A stretch of 33,265 nt of DNA from Oscillibacter sp. (lineage in GTDB: Bacteria; Bacillota; Clostridia; Oscillospirales; Oscillospiraceae), in NCBI GenBank assembly GCA_022797935.1, contig JAAWLO010000018.1, positions 1 to 33,265 of the forward strand, written 5' to 3'. The position numbers and the translations under genes were made by a program. Shown here piece after piece: positions 1 through 7,906 of this stretch. Below the pieces are notes generated by a model, which was not told where the DNA came from, did not search any database, and was given only the letters and a program-made list of their open reading frames with translations. Each line of letters opens with the position of its first letter. The stretch's first letter is position 1.

Positions 1-774
1 ATCCACAGCCGGGGCTTTGGCCACGTGGGCGGGTCCATGGACCTGGCGGACCTGATGGCGGTGCTGTACGGGGAGGTCATGAAGTTCGACCCGAAGAACC
101 CCCGCTGGGAGGACCGGGACTGGCTGGTGCTGAGCAAGGGCCACGCGGGCCCGGTGGCCTACGCCACCTTCGGCCTCATGGGCTTCTACCCTCTGGAGGA
201 GGCCTACACCCTGAACCAGCCCAACACGAAGTTCCCCAGCCACACGGACCGCAAGCTCACCCCCGGCGTGGACCTGACCACCGGCTCCCTGGGCCAGGGG
301 GTCTCCACCGCCACCGGCGCGGCTCTGGGCAACCGGATTGACGGCCGGGACAATTATGTGTACTGCGTCATCGGCGACGGCGAGGCCGACGAGGGCCAGG
401 TGTGGGAGGGCTTCCACTTCGCCTACGCCCACAAGCTGGACAACATCATCTACATCATTGACAACAACGGCTATCAGCTGGACGGCGCCACGGCGGACAT
501 CCTGGACCACGGCGATATCGCGAAAAAGGCGGCGGGCTTCGGGCTCCATGTTCAGGAGATCGACGGCCACGACGTGAAGGCCATTTACGACGCCATCCAG
601 AAGGCCAAGGAGACCAAGGGCGTGCCCAGCTGCATTGTGCTGGATACCTGCAAGGGCAAGGGGGCTACGTTTGCCGAGCCCAAGCACGACCACTCCTCTC
701 AGCCCGGGGAAGAGCAGTGGCAGGAGGCCATTGCGGCGGCGGAGGCAGCTTTGGCCGCCGTCAGAAACGCTTAA
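1..774 (+). CDS. Transketolase, N-terminal (TPP-binding) subunit, 5' partial
   Basis: Codons run in frame from base 1, so the true start lies upstream of the window. The protein carries the thiamine-diphosphate fold of transketolase: a GDGEADEGQVWEG stretch followed by DNNGYQLDG, matching the GDG...N Mg/TPP motif, and the STGSLGQGxS-type segment (TTGSLGQGVS). It lacks the pyrimidine-binding and C-terminal domains, which lie in the next gene. Split two-subunit transketolases are common in Firmicutes and archaea and often serve a dedicated sugar pathway rather than the housekeeping pentose phosphate pathway. The stop overlaps the AAAGGAGG ribosome binding site of the next gene, so the two are co-translated. 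Assignment to the family is firm; the substrate is not visible from sequence. Confidence 0.93.
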   Translation: MHSRGFGHVGGSMDLADLMAVLYGEVMKFDPKNPRWEDRDWLVLSKGHAGPVAYATFGLMGFYPLEEAYTLNQPNTKFPSHTDRKLTPGVDLTTGSLGQGVSTATGAALGNRIDGRDNYVYCVIGDGEADEGQVWEGFHFAYAHKLDNIIYIIDNNGYQLDGATADILDHGDIAKKAAGFGLHVQEIDGHDVKAIYDAIQKAKETKGVPSCIVLDTCKGKGATFAEPKHDHSSQPGEEQWQEAIAAAEAALAAVRNA

Positions 775-789
775 AGGAGGGTGCGAGCA

Positions 790-1761
790 ATGAATGTGAA
801 ATTGATTGGAAAGCACGAAAAGGACGCCCGCGCCTGCCGGGACGCCGTGGCGCTGACGCTCAATGAGCTGATGGGCCAGGACAAGAGCATCTGCTACGTG
901 GACTGCGACCTGATGGGCTGCATCAACACGAAACAGTTGGTGCAGCATTACCCGGAACGGTCCTTCGAGGCGGGCATTGCCGAGGGGAACGCGGCGGGCG
1001 TGTCGGCGGGTCTGGCGGCCACGGGGAAGAAGGTGTTCCTGCACTCCTTCGGCACCTTCACCTCCCGGCGGATCTACGACCAGATTTACATGAGCGCGGC
1101 CTACGCGGGCCTGAGCGTGCGGGTGCTGGGCTCGGACGCGGGCGTAACGGCGGCCTTCAACGGCGGCACCCACATGCCCCTGGAGGACGCGGCCATGTAC
1201 CTGAGCATCCCGGAGTCCACGGTGCTGGACCCCTGCGACTATGACCAGCTGGCCAGCATCACGAAGAATCTGGTGCATGTGGAGGGCGTGAGCTTCACCC
1301 GGTTTGTCCGGAAGGACGTCATCCAGGTCTACGGCGAGGGCAGCGAGTTCGAAATCGGCAAGGGCGTGGTGCTCCGCGAGAGCGCCCAGGATCAGGCCGC
1401 GGTCATCAGCTCCGGCATCCTGCTGGATGAGGCGCTGAAGGCCTATGAAGCCCTTGCGGCGGAAGGCATCCAAGTTCGCGTTATCGATATGTTCACCTGG
1501 AAGCCGCTGGACGAGGAGCTGGTGGTCAAGGCCGCTAAGGAGACCGGCGCCATTGTGACGGCGGAGAACCACAATGTCACCTGCGGTCTGGGCAGCGTGG
1601 TGGCCAACTGCCTGGCGAAGCACTGCCCGACGGTGCAGGAGTTCGTAGGCGTACAGGACCTGTTCGGCCAGGTGGGTCCCCAGGACTTCCTGATGGATAC
1701 CTATGGCCTGCGGGCGGCCAATATTGTGGAGGCCGTGAAAAAGGCGATTTCCCGGAAGTAA
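790..1761 (+). CDS. Transketolase, C-terminal subunit
   Basis: This 323-residue protein has the pyrimidine-binding domain and the C-terminal domain of transketolase/DXS-type enzymes. The segment FEAGIAEGNAAGVSAGLA near residues 59-76 contains the conserved Glu (about residue 65) that activates the TPP aminopyrimidine ring. The C-terminal part (IRVIDMFTWKPLD-like, then ENH) is typical of the family. The ATG at 790 is chosen over an in-frame GTG at 781 because AAAGGAGG at 773-780 abuts the GTG but is 9 nt from the ATG. It forms one functional enzyme with the preceding gene and sits 31 nt before an iron alcohol dehydrogenase. That pairing suggests cleavage of a ketose (or modified ketose) to an aldehyde that is then reduced; this is inference. 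Confidence 0.93.
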   Translation: MNVKLIGKHEKDARACRDAVALTLNELMGQDKSICYVDCDLMGCINTKQLVQHYPERSFEAGIAEGNAAGVSAGLAATGKKVFLHSFGTFTSRRIYDQIYMSAAYAGLSVRVLGSDAGVTAAFNGGTHMPLEDAAMYLSIPESTVLDPCDYDQLASITKNLVHVEGVSFTRFVRKDVIQVYGEGSEFEIGKGVVLRESAQDQAAVISSGILLDEALKAYEALAAEGIQVRVIDMFTWKPLDEELVVKAAKETGAIVTAENHNVTCGLGSVVANCLAKHCPTVQEFVGVQDLFGQVGPQDFLMDTYGLRAANIVEAVKKAISRK

Positions 1762-1792
1762 CCCACAGACATGAAAGAGGAGCGTGATTGAG

Positions 1793-2980
1793 ATGGCGAA
1801 AGCAATGGACGCGTTTTCCGCGTCTCTGATGGCCGACAAGCGGGAGATTATCTTCGCGCCGGCGGTGTACAAGTTCGAGACCTTTGCCCAAATGGCGGAG
1901 CAGTTCCAGCTGAACGAGCGGGACGTGGTGCTGACCAACGAGCGGCTGTACACGCCCTATATGAAGGAACTGAATCTGAAGTGCCAGTTCGTCTTCCGGG
2001 GCCAGTTCGGCCAGGGAGAGCCGGACGAGGCCATGATCCAGAAGATGTACGACGCGATTCCCTACGACAGCTATGACCGGGTAATCGCGGTAGGCGGCGG
2101 CGCGATTCTGGATATGAGCAAGCTGCTGGGCTTCAAGCGTCCGGACACGGTGCACAACCTGTTCTTCAAGCGCTTCCCGGTGGAGGCGGAGAAGGACGTA
2201 ATTGCGGTGCCCACCACCTGCGGCACGGGCAGCGAGTGCACGAACATCTCCGTGGCGATTGTGAAGGAGGAGAAGGACGGGGAACTGACGGGCCGGGAGA
2301 CGAAGCTGGGCCTGGTGTCGGACAGCATCATTCCCACGAAGGTATGTCTGATTCCGGATCTGGTAAAGCCGCTGCCCTACAAGCCCTTCGCCTGCTCGGC
2401 CATTGACGCGCTGGTGCACGCCACGGAATCCTTCCTGAGCCCGCAGCGGAAGACGCAGACGTCGGAGCTGTTCAGCGAGAAGGCCATGGAGATGATTCTG
2501 AAGGGCTTCAAGCTGATGGACGAGAAGGGGCAGGAGGCCCGGTTCGAGTATCTGGACGAGTTCCTGACGGCCAGCTTCTACGCGGGAATCGCCTTCCTGA
2601 AGGCGGGCTGCGGCCCGGTTCACGGCATGAGCTTCCCCCTGGGCGGCACGTACCACGTGTCCCACGGCGAGAGCAACTACATGCTGTTTGGCGCGATTCT
2701 GGACTACTATGACGCGAAGAATCCCGAGGGGGAGATCATGCGGTTCAAGGAGCTGGTGGCCCGGATTCTGGGCTGCGCGGCCAAGGACGCTATTCCGGAG
2801 CTGAATGCGCTGCTCCAGCGGATTCTGCCCCTGCGGCCTTTGCGGGACTGCGGCTTCACGGAGGAGGATTTCCAAAAGTTCCCCCAGTCCGTGGAGGTCA
2901 ACCAGCAGCGCCTCATGACCAACGCCTACTTCCCCCTGGACCTCGCCGCTATGGAGGCTGTTTACAGAAAGTGCTATTGA
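1793..2980 (+). CDS. Iron-containing alcohol dehydrogenase, 4-hydroxybutyrate dehydrogenase-like
   Basis: This is a 395-residue group III (Fe-dependent) alcohol dehydrogenase. Visible motifs are the NAD-binding GGGAILDMSK (101-110) and PTTCGTGSE (140-148), and metal ligands D205 and H209 (in SAIDALVHATES), H277 and H291 (in GPVHGMSFPLGGTYHVSHGE). From memory the sequence resembles clostridial 4-hydroxybutyrate dehydrogenase along most of its length (FETFAQ, RDVVLTNE, TNISVA, HGESNY), so the substrate is probably a small, possibly anionic aldehyde such as succinic semialdehyde or sulfoacetaldehyde. ATG 1793 is preferred over GTG 1784 because AAAGAGGAG at 1774-1782 is 10 nt from the ATG. Its place after a split transketolase suggests that it disposes of an aldehyde produced by that enzyme while reoxidising NADH. 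The exact substrate is unknown. Confidence 0.9.
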   Translation: MAKAMDAFSASLMADKREIIFAPAVYKFETFAQMAEQFQLNERDVVLTNERLYTPYMKELNLKCQFVFRGQFGQGEPDEAMIQKMYDAIPYDSYDRVIAVGGGAILDMSKLLGFKRPDTVHNLFFKRFPVEAEKDVIAVPTTCGTGSECTNISVAIVKEEKDGELTGRETKLGLVSDSIIPTKVCLIPDLVKPLPYKPFACSAIDALVHATESFLSPQRKTQTSELFSEKAMEMILKGFKLMDEKGQEARFEYLDEFLTASFYAGIAFLKAGCGPVHGMSFPLGGTYHVSHGESNYMLFGAILDYYDAKNPEGEIMRFKELVARILGCAAKDAIPELNALLQRILPLRPLRDCGFTEEDFQKFPQSVEVNQQRLMTNAYFPLDLAAMEAVYRKCY

Positions 2981-3020
2981 CCAGCGGATAAAAAACGAAA
3001 CAATCACCCTCTTACCTACA

Positions 3021-3058
3021 AAAAGACCGCCGGAATCCGAAGATTCCGGCGGTCTTTT
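3021..3058. terminator. Bidirectional intrinsic terminator
   Basis: A perfect 17-bp stem (3021-3037 with 3042-3058) closes a CGAA tetraloop. It has an A-tract on one side and a T-tract on the other, so it can terminate both the alcohol dehydrogenase transcript and the convergent ychF transcript. Confidence 0.93.
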
Positions 3059-3089
3059 CGTTGATTTTCAGACAGCTTTTTCAGGAAAT

Positions 3090-4181
3090 TTATACATTGA
3101 AGCGGAAGTAAATCATATCGCCGTCCTGTACGACATAGTCCTTGCCCTCGCTGCGCAGCAGGCCCTTCTCCCGGGCGGCGGCAACACTGCCGCAGGACGC
3201 CATATCGCTGTAGGCAATGACTTCCGCCCGGATGAAACCCCGTTCAATGTCGGAGTGGATTTTCCCGGCGGCCTGCGGGGCCTTGGTGCCCTTTTTGATG
3301 GTCCAGGCCCGGCATTCGTCTTTGCCGTAGGTCAGGAAGGAAATGAGGCCCAGAAGCGTATAGGAGCATTTAATCAGCCGGTCCAGGCCGGACTCCTCCA
3401 CGCCGATCTCCGCCAAGAACATCTGCTTTTCCTCACCCTCCAGTTCCGCCACATCCTGTTCCAGCTTGGCGCAGATGGGGAGCACCTGGCTTCCCTCCGC
3501 CGCGGCAATTTCGCACACCTGCTGGTAATAGGCATTGTGTTCCAGGTCTGCAAAGCCGTCCTCATCGGTATTGGCGGCATAAATTACGGGCTTGAGAGTC
3601 AGCAGGTCACTGGTGCGCAGCAAAGCCGCGTCCTCCGCCTCACAGGGAAAGGTCCGGGCCAGATTACCGCCGTCCAGATGCCTTTGCAGGGCGGTGAACA
3701 GTTCCACCTCGTGGGCAAATTTCTTGTCGCCCTTCAGCGCCTTGGCCGCCTTCTCCACCCGGCGCTGAACCATTTCCAGGTCTGCCATGACCAGCTCCAT
3801 GTTGATGATGTCAATATCCCGCCGGGGATCTGTGGAGCCCTCCACATGGATGACATTTTCATCGTCGAAGCAGCGGACCACATGAACCACCGCATCGGTT
3901 TCCCGGATGTTGGCCAGGAATTTATTTCCCAGGCCCTCCCCCTTGCTGGCGCCCTTCACCAGGCCGGCAATATCCACAAACTCAATCACCGCCGGGGTCT
4001 TCTTGTCCGGCTCATACAGTTCCGCCAGCCGGTCCAGCCGCTCGTCGGGAACTGCCACCATACCCACATTGGGATCAATGGTACAGAAGGGATAGTTGGC
4101 ACTCTCCGCACCGGCGTTCGTAATGGCGTTGAACAAGGTGGATTTGCCCACGTTGGGCAGGCCTACGATTCCTAATTTCAT
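3090..4181 (-). CDS. ychF: Redox-responsive ATPase YchF (OBG family)
   Basis: This 363-residue protein starts with MKLGIVGLPNVGKSTLFN, the P-loop of the OBG/HflX group. The usual guanine-specifying NKxD is replaced by an NTDED-type segment near residue 200, as in YchF, which prefers ATP to GTP. The C-terminal third (DECRAWTIKKGTKAPQAAGKIHSDIERGF) is the TGS domain, which contacts the ribosome in this family. Start: the ATG at 4181 follows AAAGGAG on the minus strand; an upstream in-frame Met would add 20 non-conserved residues. Family proteins associate with ribosomes and affect oxidative stress responses. It is transcribed alone from a strong promoter about 190 bp upstream. Confidence 0.96.
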   Translation of the reverse strand: MKLGIVGLPNVGKSTLFNAITNAGAESANYPFCTIDPNVGMVAVPDERLDRLAELYEPDKKTPAVIEFVDIAGLVKGASKGEGLGNKFLANIRETDAVVHVVRCFDDENVIHVEGSTDPRRDIDIINMELVMADLEMVQRRVEKAAKALKGDKKFAHEVELFTALQRHLDGGNLARTFPCEAEDAALLRTSDLLTLKPVIYAANTDEDGFADLEHNAYYQQVCEIAAAEGSQVLPICAKLEQDVAELEGEEKQMFLAEIGVEESGLDRLIKCSYTLLGLISFLTYGKDECRAWTIKKGTKAPQAAGKIHSDIERGFIRAEVIAYSDMASCGSVAAAREKGLLRSEGKDYVVQDGDMIYFRFNV

Positions 4182-4372
4182 AGTCTTCTCCTTTGTTTTC
4201 AAGGGTTTCCATGGCCTGCCCCGCCTCTGTGTGCCGGGCACGGGCAGCGTATGTGTGCCGGAAAGAGCACAAGACAGGCCGCCTGCCGTCTGCTCTGCCG
4301 CTGAACGGTTTCCCCATGACTGGGACCGCTATCCTCCGGCTATCCGGCGGAATGGAATTCGGTCCAACCCGT

Positions 4373-4401
4373 ATTATAGCATAGGGCGTCCGCATTCTCA
4401 A
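4373..4401 (-). promoter_or_regulatory. Sigma-A promoter of ychF
   Basis: On the minus strand TTGAGA is followed after exactly 17 nt by TATAAT, with an extended TGC just before the -10 box. The predicted transcript start near 4366 leaves a long leader of about 185 nt before ychF. I recognise no riboswitch in that leader. Confidence 0.75.
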
Positions 4402-4449
4402 GAGCCATTCCGGTGTTCGCCCGTCAATTTTCCGGAATATTCCGGCGTT

Positions 4450-5025
4450 TTACCACAGGCTCAATTGGGCGTCCATAGGGGTTTTTACGAAACGGGGCGG
4501 GGTTCTCCGCAGGATTGCTCCGGCCTCCCCGGGCTGCTCCAGCCAGGAACGTACCGCTTCCCGTTTCAGCACCAGCGGCATCCGATCATGCACCGCCTTC
4601 AAAGAATCGTTGGCTGCGGTTGTCAGGATACAAAAGCAGGGGCGGCCCTGCTCTATGCGGTAAAGCCCTGCCATATATAAAACGGGCTCTCCGGGCAGAT
4701 TAAACCGGTATTTCCGTCTCTCCGCGTCCCACTCATAAAAACCGGTGGAGGGAACCGCGCAGCGCATGGAGGCCAAGCTCTCCCGAAAAAGATTTTTTTC
4801 TCCAGCCGTCTCCGCTCTGGCGTTGATGACCAGTGTCTTGGACAAGGAATAGCCCCAGGTCTGCAATTCTGCCCGGATGCCCTGCCGTCCAGAGAGCAGT
4901 ACCGGAGCCTGTGCCTTTGGGCATATCTCTCCGGAAATCCAGATACCACTCTGCCGCTCAACAGCTTCCGCAATCTTCAAAATCTCCGGGCATTCCTCCG
5001 GCGTGAACGGATAGCGGCTGCACAT
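4450..5025 (-). CDS. SOS response-associated peptidase (SRAP/YedK/HMCES family)
   Basis: This 191-residue protein starts MCSRYPF. Cys2, exposed after Met removal, is the catalytic nucleophile that forms a thiazolidine crosslink with abasic sites in single-stranded DNA in this family. The other signature residues are present: Asn in NARAE (68-72), Glu in GFYEW (95-99) and His in HDRMP (about 146). Length is slightly short compared with the usual 210-230. ATG 5025 follows GGAGGG with 8-nt spacing and is fixed by the need for Cys at position 2. It is transcribed divergently from the radical SAM gene. The role, protecting abasic sites during replication, is family knowledge. Confidence 0.92.
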   Translation of the reverse strand: MCSRYPFTPEECPEILKIAEAVERQSGIWISGEICPKAQAPVLLSGRQGIRAELQTWGYSLSKTLVINARAETAGEKNLFRESLASMRCAVPSTGFYEWDAERRKYRFNLPGEPVLYMAGLYRIEQGRPCFCILTTAANDSLKAVHDRMPLVLKREAVRSWLEQPGEAGAILRRTPPRFVKTPMDAQLSLW

Positions 5026-5097
5026 CGTTTGTCCCTCCCATTTCATCCCTTTGGAACCGCTCAGCCGGCGGAAAAAGCACGGCGAAAAATCATTCCT

Positions 5098-5126
5098 TTG
5101 GAACACAGTTCCCCCAAAAGTATCCT
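5098..5126 (+). promoter_or_regulatory. Possible promoter of the radical SAM gene
   Basis: TTGGAA and TATCCT are separated by 17 nt in the divergent intergenic region. The -10 box is poor, so this is tentative. Confidence 0.35.
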
Positions 5127-5232
5127 TTTTGCGACAGAGAACCAAAAAAGTGCCTACTTGTTTTTCCCCTTTTCCGGAGGTACCATGACGCCAGCCAAAG
5201 CTTTTGAACCACACCAAGAAAGGAGAACAACT

Positions 5233-6168
5233 ATGCACTTTAATGGAACCATCTGGCGGCCCCCCTACGAGGCAGGCTCCCTGCTGCTCCAAGCCACGGC
5301 GGGCTGCACCCACCACGCCTGCAAATTCTGCACGCTTTACCAGGACCTACCTTTCCGCTTCCGCATGTCCCCCCTGGAGGAAATCGAGGCAGACCTACAA
5401 GAGGCGCAGCTTTGGAGTACCGACCCCCTCTGCCTGCTGTCTGCCCGTTTGCAGGGGCTCCCTTCTGCCGGGCGGGTCCGGCGCGTGTTTCTCACGGGTG
5501 CAAATCCCTTTGTCCTGCAGGCAGAACGGCTGGAGGCCATTGCGGAACGAATCCGGACCTATTTTCCCAGCGTGGAAAGCATAGGCTGCTTCGCGCGGGT
5601 AACGGACGTGGCCCTGAAGCGTGATGAAGACCTGCTGGCTCTTCACCGCCTGGGCTACGACGGCATCACCATCGGCGCAGAGACCGGGGACCGGGAGGCC
5701 CTGACCTTCATGAACAAGGGCTATTCTCCCCATGCCATTGTGGAGCAGGCTTCCCGGCTGGACCAAGCGGGGATTGGCTACAGTTTTTTCTATTTGACGG
5801 GAATTGCCGGGGCAGACCGCGGCAGAGAAGCGGCAGAGCACAGCGCGGCCGTCTTCAACCAGACCCACCCACAGCGGATTGGCGCCTCCATGCTGACGGT
5901 TTTCCCGGAGTCCCCGCTGTATCAGGACATCCAGCAAGGCCGCTGGAAGGAGGCCGGTGAATTGGAAAAGCTGGCGGAACTGAAAACCTTGCTGGAATGC
6001 CTGACCATCGAAACTCGATTTGAGACTGACGGCGCGTCCAACCAGATTCAAATCCGGGGAAACCTGCCCAGAGACCGGGAGCGGCTTATCGCCTCCCTGG
6101 ACAGGTGGACTGCAGAGGCCGATGAAAAGTCTCTGCGGAGATACCGGGAGAATCTGCGGCATCTATGA
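5233..6168 (+). CDS. Radical SAM protein of unknown function
   Basis: This 311-residue protein has an N-terminal iron-sulfur motif GCTHHACKFC, giving Cys25, Cys30 and Cys33 with CX4CX2C spacing instead of the canonical CX3CX2C. I know this spacing from a family with GCSHNKCTFC-like motifs that has no assigned reaction. A SAM-binding GAETG-type segment (TIGAETGDREAL) and FFYLTGIAG support a radical SAM barrel. ATG 5233 follows AAAGGAG and begins MHFNGTIWRPPYEAGS, the usual start of the family; an in-frame ATG at 5185, with a GGAGG only 4 nt away, would add 16 residues and is less likely. It stands alone and is divergent from the SRAP gene. Confidence 0.85.
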   Translation: MHFNGTIWRPPYEAGSLLLQATAGCTHHACKFCTLYQDLPFRFRMSPLEEIEADLQEAQLWSTDPLCLLSARLQGLPSAGRVRRVFLTGANPFVLQAERLEAIAERIRTYFPSVESIGCFARVTDVALKRDEDLLALHRLGYDGITIGAETGDREALTFMNKGYSPHAIVEQASRLDQAGIGYSFFYLTGIAGADRGREAAEHSAAVFNQTHPQRIGASMLTVFPESPLYQDIQQGRWKEAGELEKLAELKTLLECLTIETRFETDGASNQIQIRGNLPRDRERLIASLDRWTAEADEKSLRRYRENLRHL

Positions 6169-6221
6169 GAAAGCCTGCGGAGGTTCGCCTGGCATCACGA
6201 AAAGGCATTTCCTAAAAATGC

Positions 6222-6259
6222 AAGATGGGACGCTATCTTTCCAAACAGCGCCCCATCTT
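6222..6259. terminator. Probable intrinsic terminator between convergent genes
   Basis: AAGATGGG-A-CGCT pairs with AGCG-C-CCCATCTT (one mismatch), giving a stem of about 12 bp around a 12-nt loop. It lies between the ends of the radical SAM and ECF genes. The T-tract is short on both sides. Confidence 0.5.
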
Positions 6260-6312
6260 TCCGCCCAAAAAATTTAGAAATTGCCGTCAGGCCTTGACCC
6301 ATAAGCCGCTTT

Positions 6313-6876
6313 TCAGGCTATCTGCCGCTCTGTTTTTCGAAACCGGTAAAAGCCCGTTCGATCCAGGGCCACCATAACCGCGGGAATAAAAATCAGCTGC
6401 AGGAGGATTCCCGGCACAGCGGTGAGAAACGCGCCGGAAAGAAACATTTGCCAAGTAAACGCCTGTCCGGATACGCCGGAAAGCACAATCCGGACAACCG
6501 ACCAAACCAAGCGGCCTCCCAGCATGGCGGCAATCAGACACCGATACAGAGCTCTCACGCACTGCCAGCGGGACCGCGCATAGAGAAAGCCTGCCAAAAA
6601 ACCGTAAGCCGCCAATTCGAAGGCCATTGCCACGCCAGTTGGAAACAGCGAAGGCGCACCGAACAGGGCAAACCGCAGCGGAGGCAGCAGAAAGCCCACC
6701 AATATGCCGTACTTCCAGCCGCACAGAAAACCGCAGAGCAGCACCGGCAGGTGCATAGGACAGAGCATTTGGCCGATTTGGGGAATCTGCCCGGTAAAGA
6801 AGGGCAAAACCAAGCCAACCGCCAGCAGCAAAGCAGCCGCACACAATGTCCGTACCGTTTTTTGATTTTGCTTCAT
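6313..6876 (-). CDS. ECF transporter S component (substrate unknown)
   Basis: This 187-residue, very hydrophobic protein has five to six membrane helices. It carries sequence typical of ECF-type vitamin transporter S components: AAALLLAVGLVLPFFTGQIPQIGQMLCPMHLPVLLCGFLCGWKYG near the N terminus and a GFLAGFLYARSR loop. S components bind a vitamin or metal and dock on a shared EcfAA'T module, which is not in this window. Which vitamin is bound cannot be read from the sequence. ATG 6876 follows GGGAG with 8-nt spacing. The ribosome binding site sits inside a hairpin loop and the gene has its own promoter, so expression is likely controlled by its leader. Confidence 0.82.
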   Translation of the reverse strand: MKQNQKTVRTLCAAALLLAVGLVLPFFTGQIPQIGQMLCPMHLPVLLCGFLCGWKYGILVGFLLPPLRFALFGAPSLFPTGVAMAFELAAYGFLAGFLYARSRWQCVRALYRCLIAAMLGGRLVWSVVRIVLSGVSGQAFTWQMFLSGAFLTAVPGILLQLIFIPAVMVALDRTGFYRFRKTERQIA

Positions 6877-6877
6877 A

Positions 6878-6939
6878 GGAAAAACTCCCTTTCAAAGTTT
6901 TCCCGTCTTCTGACAAGTCCACCGCCTTCCTGACGGTGG
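6878..6939 (-). promoter_or_regulatory. Structured leader of the ECF S-component mRNA (possible cis-regulator)
   Basis: Two hairpins can form in the roughly 70-nt leader. CCACCG/CGGTGG at 6919-6924 and 6934-6939 gives a 6-bp stem. Bases 6878-6886 and 6896-6904 pair over 9 bp (one G-U) and put the ribosome binding site AAAGGG in the loop, right against the start codon. CCGTC in the first hairpin can alternatively pair with GACGG in the linker. I do not recognise a known riboswitch class. Confidence 0.45.
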
Positions 6940-6951
6940 GTTTTCCAGTAA

Positions 6952-6980
6952 AGTGTAGCATAGAAAACCAATTCTGGCAA
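6952..6980 (-). promoter_or_regulatory. Sigma-A promoter of the ECF S-component gene
   Basis: Minus strand TTGCCA, 17-nt spacer, TACACT, with an extended TGC before the -10 box. It gives a transcript start near 6945. Confidence 0.7.
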
Positions 6981-7045
6981 GTCCCCTTCCTACACCGGGG
7001 ACGTTTACAAAACCTCCGGCGCGTCTCCAGCGGCTTTCCTGCCTA

Positions 7046-7654
7046 TTAACGCCGCTGTTCCCGGAACGGCAGTTCACTCATAATTGGCGGTTTGTCCTTG
7101 TATATCGCAGCCATATCCTGTATTTTCCGCTTCATCTCTGCACGAACATGCAGGGGCTCCAGGCACTCACATTTATCCCCAAAGCCAAGCAGAATATCAT
7201 AGTGATAGTCGTTTTCGATAAATGGGAAATTCACCATGTAATATTCTCCGCCATCCGGTACGACATGGTCATAGGAACAATATTCCAGTACCCTGTCCAG
7301 CACAGCTTTGTGAATACGAATTTTGATTTCTGTCCGCATCGTTTCCGCTCTTTCCTCAACATCCAGAACCGGTTTTTGATAATTCCGCGGAATAAACATT
7401 TCCTGCTTCATCTGCAGCTCTGTCATACGGGACAGTCTGAACAGGCGATAATCATTTCTGATGAGGCAATAACCTTGAAAATACCAGTGACCGCCTTTCC
7501 ACACCAACTGATACGGCTCAACCGTCCGCACCGTTCTCTTTCCATGGTGCGCCGTATATGCAAAGCACAGCAGCTTATGCTCCTGTAAAGCTGTTTTGAT
7601 CCTTTCGAAATATGGCTGTATATTCCGATTGCCTATCCACGGACTGAAATCCAT
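7046..7654 (-). pseudogene. WYL-domain (YafY-type) regulator, 5'-truncated
   Basis: The 202 readable residues match the C-terminal two thirds of YafY-type regulators. DFSPWIGN is followed by a WYL domain (LLCFAYTAHHGKRTVRTVEPYQLVWKGGHWYFQGYCLIRNDYRLFRLSRM) and the C-terminal extension. Family members are usually about 300 residues with an N-terminal helix-turn-helix. Here the frame hits a TGA nine codons upstream of the ATG at 7654, and no helix-turn-helix is readable in any frame between 7655 and 7906. The ATG has no Shine-Dalgarno sequence. The simplest reading is a 5'-truncated remnant, but a WYL-only protein cannot be excluded because the rest of the frame is intact. It lies upstream of and on the same strand as the ECF gene, which has its own promoter. 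Confidence 0.65.
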
Positions 7655-7845
7655 GCAGACACAGCAGAAATCCGGCGTTCAGACCTTGTTAAAAATATGC
7701 CGGACGCCGGAAAGCTTCCCGCTCCGCTGGAAGCTCCCTCCGCCCTGTGCTTTCCGGTCTTATCGACCGCAGTCCTGTCCCCACCGCCGGACTGCGGATT
7801 CCCCCAGCAGAAACTGTCCATGCGTACGCTCCTTCTCTCCGGCAA

Positions 7846-7874
7846 TTGCATTCTGCCTCCGGTTCTGCTATACT
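7846..7874 (+). promoter_or_regulatory. Sigma-A promoter of the kdpD/kdpE-like pair
   Basis: TTGCAT, 17-nt spacer, TATACT, placed 33 bp before the start codon of the sensor kinase. Confidence 0.75.
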
Positions 7875-7906
7875 GACAAAAACCGGCAAACGAAAGGAGG
7901 CCTCGC

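Noticed and set aside
5185-5232. Earlier in-frame ATG at 5185 as start of the radical SAM protein
   Set aside because: It adds 16 residues not expected for the family, and its GGAGG is only 4 nt away; ATG 5233 has a better-spaced site.
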